Positions 16,176 through 20,923 of a stretch of 20,923 bases of DNA are shown one piece after another. The notes under the pieces were generated by a model. The model saw nothing but the letters and a program-made list of their open reading frames with translations, was not told the DNA's origin and made no database searches. Source of the DNA: Candidatus Omnitrophota bacterium (lineage in GTDB: Bacteria; Omnitrophota; Gorgyraeia; JABMRN01); contig JABMRN010000069.1 of NCBI GenBank assembly GCA_013202515.1, forward strand, positions 1 to 20,923, in the 5' to 3' direction. Position 1 is the first letter of the stretch, and the number at the start of each line of letters is the position of its first letter. The position numbers and the translations under genes were made by a program.

Positions 16176-16288
16176 ATATTTCTATTCTCAAGGAATATAA
16201 TCGCACCGGATATAGAAAATACATGCCTTCAAGAAAGGCAAGAGATATAAGAACTTTTTTTCAAAAAAAGGATATAGCGCATGGATAG
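16172..16288 (+). CDS. hypothetical 38-aa basic small protein
   Basis: A short open frame that starts at the ATG overlapping the SpsF-like stop (ATGA) and ends 8 bases inside the next gene. The product begins MNISILKEYNRTGYRKYMPS and continues RKARDIRTFF to an end at DIAHG. It is strongly basic (many Lys/Arg), with no signal peptide or membrane segment. Without it, the two flanking genes would be separated by 105 bases, unusual in this compact operon, and the double overlap looks like translational coupling. It may be a genuine small protein or a remnant of a lost gene. No homologue is recognised. Confidence 0.4.
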   Translation: MNISILKEYNRTGYRKYMPSRKARDIRTFFQKKDIAHG

Positions 16289-16946
16289 TAATATGGGCGG
16301 TCTAAGACAAGAAAAAATATGGTCAAGAGAATTCGGCAGGCAGTATACGGATAGAAATGCCAGAACTATAGAAGACGTAGATAGGCTTTATATAGATAAT
16401 TACGGAATATCAAGAACATTTCTCAATAAGGAGTTTCTTGATAAAAATATTTCGCACAAAAGCAAGATATTAGAAGTAGGATGCAATATCGGAATGCAGC
16501 TAGGCTTGCTTAAAGAAATAAATTACCAAAATCTGTGGGGGATCGAATTGCAGGATTATGCTGTACAAATTGCTCGAAAAAATATCAGAGAGGCCAATAT
16601 TATAAAAGCTTCGGCCCTTGATGTCCCCTTTAAAGACAATTTTTTTGATATGGTTTTTACTTCAGGAGTTCTCATACATATCCCGCCGGAGAGAATAGAA
16701 AAGGCGCTCGATGAAATTTATCGATGCTCAAGTTCATATATATGGGGATTTGAGTATTACACGTCTGAAGGGTACCAGATGATAAATTACCGGGGCAAAG
16801 ACAACTTGTTATGGAAAACAGATTTTTGTAAACTTTTTTTAGAGCGCTTTCCTGATTTAAAGCTCGTGCAAAAGAAAGTTTTAAAATATCAAGATAGCAA
16901 TAATTTAGATAATATGTATCTATTAAAGAAAAGAAACAAGATATGA
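16281..16946 (+). CDS. pseudaminic acid biosynthesis-associated methylase (class I SAM)
   Basis: A 221-aa SAM-dependent methyltransferase. The SAM motif ILEVGCNIGMQ lies at 63-73, the acidic end of strand 2 in LWGIELQDYAVQIA, and motif IV region FFDMVFTSGVLIHIPPE near residues 115-135. The N terminus (RQEKIWSREFGRQYTDRN) is like that of the Pse-associated methylase family found in pse loci. The substrate is unknown; a sugar of this pathway or the finished nonulosonate is likely from context. The ATG 16281 is supported by AAGGA at 16268-16272, 8 bases away. The stop overlaps the ATG of the amidotransferase (ATGA at 16943), so the pair is probably translationally coupled. Confidence 0.87.
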   Translation: MDSNMGGLRQEKIWSREFGRQYTDRNARTIEDVDRLYIDNYGISRTFLNKEFLDKNISHKSKILEVGCNIGMQLGLLKEINYQNLWGIELQDYAVQIARKNIREANIIKASALDVPFKDNFFDMVFTSGVLIHIPPERIEKALDEIYRCSSSYIWGFEYYTSEGYQMINYRGKDNLLWKTDFCKLFLERFPDLKLVQKKVLKYQDSNNLDNMYLLKKRNKI

Positions 16947-18070
16947 AATATTGCATTAAATGTGCTATGCCGGACACAAGGCCAGGCTCTATTTTTAATA
17001 ATGAAGGAGTTTGTCAGGCCTGTTTAAATTTTGATAAGAGAAAATCTGTTAATTGGGAACATAGGAAATGCGAATTGGATAAGATCTGCGATAAATACAG
17101 AAGGCCTGACGGCTATTACGATTGTATCATTCCGGTAAGCGGGGGCAAAGATAGCCATCGCCTTCTTTATGAAATAAAAACAAAAAGAAAGATGAATCCT
17201 TTGTTAGTAACTGTTGGAGATCCGTTTACAAAAACAGAATCCGGTTTACATAATTATAGAAACCTTGGGGATACATTCGGATGCGACCATATCCTGTTCG
17301 ATTTAAGTATAGATTTATTCAGGAAGGTGACCAGGATCGCATTTGAAGAAACAGGCGAGCCTTTAAGGTTTGTAGAGGTGGCAATATATACTGTGCCTTT
17401 CAAGCTTGCCGTAAAGTTCGGCATACCGTTGGTCGTGTTTGGAGAAAATTCCGCGTATGAATACGGAACTACTCACATGGAAAGTCGTTCTGCGAATGTG
17501 ACGTTTATGAATTTATTTAAAACTGTTGCTATTGATTTTTGGCTGCAAAAAGGTATATCGAAAAATGAACTGAATGCAGTTTTGCCCCCCAGCGAGAAAG
17601 AATTGCAGAATGTGAAGCCGGAAGTGATTTTCATGAGTTATTTTATTCCATGGAGCAGCACTATAAATATTGAGATAGCAAGAAATTGCGGCTTCAAAGA
17701 TTTGGCTCATGAGTGGAAAAGAGAGGGATGCATTGAAGATTTTGAGCAGATTGACTCTGTGGCTTATATGGTTCATTTGTGGCTTAAGTACCCTAAGTTC
17801 GGATTTCAGAGAACCTCTGACATAGCTAGCAGACGGGTAAGGGAGGGCAATCTATCTCTTGATGAGGCAAAAAGGCTCATCAGAGATAATGATTACAAAT
17901 TGGATCGCAAAGCGCTAGATGATTTTATAAATACCCTTGGATACACACATAAAGAATTTTGGGATATAGTTGAGCATTTTTGGAATAGAGATATCTTTGA
18001 AAAAGTAGGTGATAAGTGGCTGTTAAAGAAACACTTTCACGAACAATTAATGCCAAATCGGGCTTTTTGA
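16943..18070 (+). CDS. N-acetyl sugar amidotransferase (PseA/WbpG/WbuX type)
   Basis: A 375-aa ATP-PP-loop enzyme that converts an acetamido group of a sugar to an acetamidino group. A zinc-ribbon-like start holds CIKC (C4, C7) and CQAC (C24, C27) around the family signature MPDTRPG. The PP-loop SGGKDS is at 66-71. The remaining family landmarks VVFGENSAYEYG, FMSYFIPWSS and the C-terminal FGFQRTSDIASR with DEAKRLI are present. In WbpG systems ammonia comes from a HisH-like partner with a HisF-like protein; neither is visible here, while PseA of Campylobacter is encoded without them. In this locus it most simply makes an acetamidino form of a nonulosonic acid; this is inference. ATG 16943 overlaps the methylase stop. 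Confidence 0.93.
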   Translation: MKYCIKCAMPDTRPGSIFNNEGVCQACLNFDKRKSVNWEHRKCELDKICDKYRRPDGYYDCIIPVSGGKDSHRLLYEIKTKRKMNPLLVTVGDPFTKTESGLHNYRNLGDTFGCDHILFDLSIDLFRKVTRIAFEETGEPLRFVEVAIYTVPFKLAVKFGIPLVVFGENSAYEYGTTHMESRSANVTFMNLFKTVAIDFWLQKGISKNELNAVLPPSEKELQNVKPEVIFMSYFIPWSSTINIEIARNCGFKDLAHEWKREGCIEDFEQIDSVAYMVHLWLKYPKFGFQRTSDIASRRVREGNLSLDEAKRLIRDNDYKLDRKALDDFINTLGYTHKEFWDIVEHFWNRDIFEKVGDKWLLKKHFHEQLMPNRAF

Positions 18071-18119
18071 GTTTGTCGTTATTGTAGGAAGAAAGAATGG
18101 AATTATATTGTTAATCAAG

Positions 18120-19067
18120 ATGAAGAATAAAAGAGTTATGATTTTGACAGAAGCAGGTAAAAATATTGGATACGGCCATCTGACCAGATGCATTTCGCTA
18201 TATCAGGCCTTTGAAGAAAAAGGAATTGCTCCAGAGCTGCTCATAGAGGGCGACAAAAGCATTCCATCTTTAATAAAAGGCATGAATTTTCAAATATTTA
18301 ATTGGCGGCGCGAAAGAAGTAAGCTATCCAAAAAACTAAAACAATCCAGCATTATTATTATCGATTCATATTTGGCAAATAAGTCTATTTATGAGGGTAT
18401 AGCGCGCAATGAATATAATGAACTAGTTGCAATAGATGACTATGACCGTCTGGATTATCCTGAAGGTGTCGTTATAAATCCTTCTATTTATGGGGAAGAC
18501 CTAGCTTATTCGGCAAGAAAGGAAATAAATTATTTAGTGGGCAAAAAATACATAATGCTTCGAAAAGAATTTTGGAACATACCAGCCAAAGTTATAAACA
18601 GAGAACTTAAAAATGTTTTAATCACTTTTGGCGGCGTGAAACAGAAGGGTTTGATTCACGGGATAGTAAGATGCCTTAAGAACAAATTTAATTTCAATCT
18701 TTTTATTACCGAAAACAAGAAGATATTTGGAGCCAAGGAGATGATCGAGTTAATGCTGAAAGCCGATATCGCGATATCCGGCGGCGGCCAAACAACTTAT
18801 GAACTTGCGCGGGTTGGCCTTCCTGTAATTGGAATCTGTTATGCGGATAATCAAAAGTTGAATCTGGAAAGCTGGCAGCGAAAGGGCTTCGTCGAATACA
18901 TCGGCTGGCATAACGATGAAGGGATATTGCTAAGATTAGAAAACGCAATTAATAAAATATTGCCCTATGAAGACAGATTAAGGCGCAGCTGGATTGGGAA
19001 GAATTGCGTTGATGGAAAAGGTGCAGGGAATGTCGTAAATAAATTGTTAAAAATAGTCAATAAATAA
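18120..19067 (+). CDS. pseG: PseG/SpsG-type UDP-sugar hydrolase (nonulosonate pathway)
   Basis: A 315-aa GT-B-fold enzyme that removes UDP from the 2,4-diacetamido-trideoxyhexose before condensation with phosphoenolpyruvate. The signature IGYGHLTRC (16-24) holds the expected catalytic His (H20). LVAIDDYDRLDYPEGVVINPS matches the IDD motif region, here cut to landmarks AIDDYDRL and VVINPS. The C-terminal nucleotide-binding site is AISGGGQTTYELARVGLPVI (about 218-237). Start choice is uncertain: ATG 18120 has no good ribosome-binding site, while the in-frame TTG 18108 follows a purine-rich GGAAGAAAG and would add four residues. A gap of 49 bases separates it from the amidotransferase. Confidence 0.9.
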   Translation: MKNKRVMILTEAGKNIGYGHLTRCISLYQAFEEKGIAPELLIEGDKSIPSLIKGMNFQIFNWRRERSKLSKKLKQSSIIIIDSYLANKSIYEGIARNEYNELVAIDDYDRLDYPEGVVINPSIYGEDLAYSARKEINYLVGKKYIMLRKEFWNIPAKVINRELKNVLITFGGVKQKGLIHGIVRCLKNKFNFNLFITENKKIFGAKEMIELMLKADIAISGGGQTTYELARVGLPVIGICYADNQKLNLESWQRKGFVEYIGWHNDEGILLRLENAINKILPYEDRLRRSWIGKNCVDGKGAGNVVNKLLKIVNK

Positions 19068-19116
19068 AATATTATATAAAAAACATTTTTAATTTATAAT
19101 ACAAGGATGCGACAAA

Positions 19117-19902
19117 TTGAATAGAAATAAAAGAATTCTACAAAGAAAAGCTCAATCTAAAAAATATTTAGAAAATAGAATCAGCTTTAACAGGAATGCT
19201 GAAAGAGATTTTGATGAATGGTCTGCGAATTTATTGCCAAAACTTCCTCTTAAAATTAACATGTTGGATTTAGGCTGCGGAACAGGTAAGCAAATTAATT
19301 TGTTTTCTCAATTTTTTTCTTCAGATTCGAAAATAACAGCTTTAGATAAATCTGAAGAGAGTCTCGTTAATCTTAAGAAAAACTATAGAGGATTGCCAGA
19401 ACTTAATGTAAGGAATGTAGATTTTAAGAATTTTTCGGATTGCTTCAAGGATGATGATGGAGCTTTTGATTTAGCTTATTCTTTTTACGCGCTTTATTAT
19501 GCTGATAATCTAGAAGAGATAGTTGCCAAAGTATATAAGTTGCTAAAAAAAGGAGGAATTTTTTGGATAGTTAGCCCTTTCGTAGGCACCAATAAAGAGA
19601 TATTTAGGGTCATAAGGAGGTTTTATACATTAAGCGAAAAAGTTATTTATTCTATAGATCAATTTTACAAAGATGTAATTTCAATTTCAAACAAAAGTGG
19701 TTTTAAAAAGCTGAAAGTAGATATTTTTAAGAATAAGATTATTTACGATACCAGAGAAAGATTAATGGAGTATTTACATAGTACTACATTTTATGTCAGA
19801 AAATATGAGAGTAAATTATCTGAAGAGATAGATAGGGTATTTATTTCTACAGATGATTTCAGGCTTACAAAAAATGCGATATCAATAAAACTGGAAAAAT
19901 GA
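19117..19902 (+). CDS. class I SAM-dependent methyltransferase
   Basis: A 261-aa methyltransferase with motif I MLDLGCGTGKQ (49-59), an acidic strand-2 end ITALDKSEE, and a motif IV region FDLAYSFYALYYADN near residues 120-135, followed by LLKKGGIFWIVSP. The C-terminal half (about 165-261) is helical, Lys-rich and not recognised. The start is TTG 19117, with AAGGA at 19103-19107; the ATG at 19107 is in another frame and stops after five codons. Its coding sequence looks more A+T-rich and Lys/Asn-rich than the upstream genes, which may indicate separate acquisition. It is not the same family as the methylase at 16281. A sugar methyltransferase role is inferred from position only. The stop overlaps the next ATG. 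Confidence 0.83.
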   Translation: MNRNKRILQRKAQSKKYLENRISFNRNAERDFDEWSANLLPKLPLKINMLDLGCGTGKQINLFSQFFSSDSKITALDKSEESLVNLKKNYRGLPELNVRNVDFKNFSDCFKDDDGAFDLAYSFYALYYADNLEEIVAKVYKLLKKGGIFWIVSPFVGTNKEIFRVIRRFYTLSEKVIYSIDQFYKDVISISNKSGFKKLKVDIFKNKIIYDTRERLMEYLHSTTFYVRKYESKLSEEIDRVFISTDDFRLTKNAISIKLEK

Positions 19903-20923
19903 AAAATAGAATTTTAATTATAGCAGCTCATCCCGATGATGAAGTTTTAGGGTGCGGAGGAACTATTGCAAGGTTAGTAAGTGAGGGATGCCAAGCATAT
20001 ACTCTTATTTTAGGAGAAGGGATAACTTCGAGAGATGAAGTGAGAAAAAGGAGTAAGCGAATAAAGGAGATAAGTCAGCTAAGACAAGAAGCTAAGGCCG
20101 CTAACCAGATTTTAGGAGTTAAAAAAGTTTTCTTTTATAATTTTCCGGATAATAGATTTGATAAAGTTGCTCTTTTGGATATTGTTAAGAAAATTGAGCA
20201 GGTAAAACGCAAAATCAAACCCGATGTTGTATTCACACATCACTGGGAAGACTTGAACATTGATCATCAAATCACTTATAAAGCTGTCCTGACTGCCTGC
20301 CGGCCGGTTTCGGAAGAAACTGTAAAGGAAATTTACGCCTTTGAAATACCCTCTTCCACAGAATGGAATCATCCTGTCAAATTTAACCCGAATACATTCG
20401 TAGATATTGCCAAGACTGTAGAGATTAAGGTAGAAGCGCTAAAATCTTATAGAGACGAATTGAGAGAATTTCCTCACCCCAGATCCGAAGAAGCGATTCG
20501 AGCCATTGGAAAGCGTTGGGGTAGCGCGGCAGGATTGAATTATGCCGAACCGCTTTATTTAGTAAGAAAAATAATAGCCGAAACAAGCGCGATAAAAAAA
20601 GATGATAATATCAAACTGCGTTATCCGTTAAAAAAAGACTCGAAAGTTATATGGAATTGGAGAAATCATCCTGAGGTTCGGAAAAACTTTTTTAATACCA
20701 AAATTGTCAGTTGGGACGAACACAAAAAATGGTTTTTGCAAAAAATCAGAGATCCACACGCAAAGATTTATATCGCAACATGTAAAAGAAAAAAAATCGG
20801 AGTAATACGATTTGAAACTATACAAGAAAATGCTTTTGTCAGTGTGAATGTTAATCCCGCGTTTTTTGGAGAAGGCTTTGGTTCGCTGATTATATGTCAT
20901 GGCACAAATAAATATTTGAAAGA
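19899..20923 (+). CDS. PIG-L/LmbE deacetylase fused to PseH-like GNAT acetyltransferase, 3' end cut by window
   Basis: An open frame from ATG 19899 (ATGA overlap with the methyltransferase) to the window edge, 341 codons without a stop. Residues 1-225 are a PIG-L family zinc deacetylase: AAHPDDEVLGCGG (9-21) gives the metal ligands HPDDE, and LNIDHQITY (from about 120) gives the downstream His ligand (H123). From about 237 a GNAT domain starts (KLRYPLKKDSKVIWNWRNH), with EVRKNFFNTKIVSWDEHKKW like PseH and the acetyl-CoA loop region NPAFFGEGFGSLII near the edge. The frame is continuous across the join, so this is a genuine fusion or a two-domain protein. It may remove one N-acetyl group and add another acyl group on the amino sugar; PseH would be the expected step in this pathway. 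The C-terminal end is unseen. Confidence 0.9.
   Translation, partial: MKNRILIIAAHPDDEVLGCGGTIARLVSEGCQAYTLILGEGITSRDEVRKRSKRIKEISQLRQEAKAANQILGVKKVFFYNFPDNRFDKVALLDIVKKIEQVKRKIKPDVVFTHHWEDLNIDHQITYKAVLTACRPVSEETVKEIYAFEIPSSTEWNHPVKFNPNTFVDIAKTVEIKVEALKSYRDELREFPHPRSEEAIRAIGKRWGSAAGLNYAEPLYLVRKIIAETSAIKKDDNIKLRYPLKKDSKVIWNWRNHPEVRKNFFNTKIVSWDEHKKWFLQKIRDPHAKIYIATCKRKKIGVIRFETIQENAFVSVNVNPAFFGEGFGSLIICHGTNKYLK

Noticed and set aside
18097..18114. Mini-ORF ATG ... TAA (five codons) just before the PseG-like gene
   Set aside because: Overlaps the alternative TTG start; most likely chance, although a leader-peptide effect on start choice cannot be ruled out.
19095..19100. TATAAT before the second methyltransferase
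   Set aside because: A perfect -10 match but in a very A+T-rich gap with no -35, and the RNA would start at the ribosome-binding site itself.
1..20923. tRNA, rRNA, CRISPR array, insertion sequence, integrase or exosortase/PEP-CTERM genes
   Set aside because: Looked for in gaps and coding regions; none seen. All gaps are under 150 bases and no repeat-spacer or transposase motif was found.

Overview
The window is A+T-rich, densely coded bacterial DNA with every gene on the + strand and gaps rarely above 100 bases. Signal-peptide proteins, an outer-membrane beta-barrel protein and a Wza-type export protein point to a two-membrane (Gram-negative type) bacterium. The gene mix would suit an uncultured lineage such as Candidatus Omnitrophota, but that placement is an impression, not something the sequence proves.

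Layout. (1) Bases 1-777 are the 3' end of a Wzc-like tyrosine autokinase whose N-terminal part lies off the left edge. (2) Bases 805-3639 are a tightly packed housekeeping block: RlmN, a HI0933/BaiN-type flavoprotein and a Maf nucleotide pyrophosphatase, with 4- to 8-base overlaps. (3) Bases 3659-4882 are a promoter, an Rrf2 regulator lacking the usual Fe-S cysteines, and a TSUP (TauE/SafE) permease. (4) Bases 4908-13891 are an exopolysaccharide assembly operon behind a good sigma70-like promoter: a secreted protein of unknown role, an outer-membrane beta-barrel, a short polysaccharide-export (OPX) protein, a Wzz/BY-kinase fusion, an O-antigen ligase/polymerase with a TPR tail, and a polyprenyl-phosphate sugar transferase that starts the lipid-linked sugar. 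(5) Bases 13960-20923 are a second unit: a promoter overlapped by three 10-base phased repeats, a small helix-turn-helix protein, then nonulosonic-acid (pseudaminic-like) sugar genes: PseB-type dehydratase, SpsF/PseF-type cytidylyltransferase, a 38-codon small ORF, a Pse-associated methylase, an N-acetyl sugar amidotransferase (PseA/WbpG type), a PseG/SpsG hydrolase, a second methyltransferase, and a PIG-L deacetylase fused to a PseH-like acetyltransferase that runs off the right edge.

How the parts could work together. The first cluster supplies initiation (sugar-1-phosphate transferase), polymerisation or ligation (Wzy-like), length control and phosphorylation (Wzc-like), and export through the outer membrane (OPX plus beta-barrel). 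The second makes an unusual acidic sugar, probably decorated by methylation, amidination and changed N-acylation, that could be built into the polymer. The aminotransferase (PseC) and synthase (PseI/NeuB) steps, the flippase and the ordinary glycosyltransferases are not in the window. No flagellar gene, tRNA, rRNA, CRISPR array or insertion sequence was seen. No gene-free stretch exceeds 300 bases.
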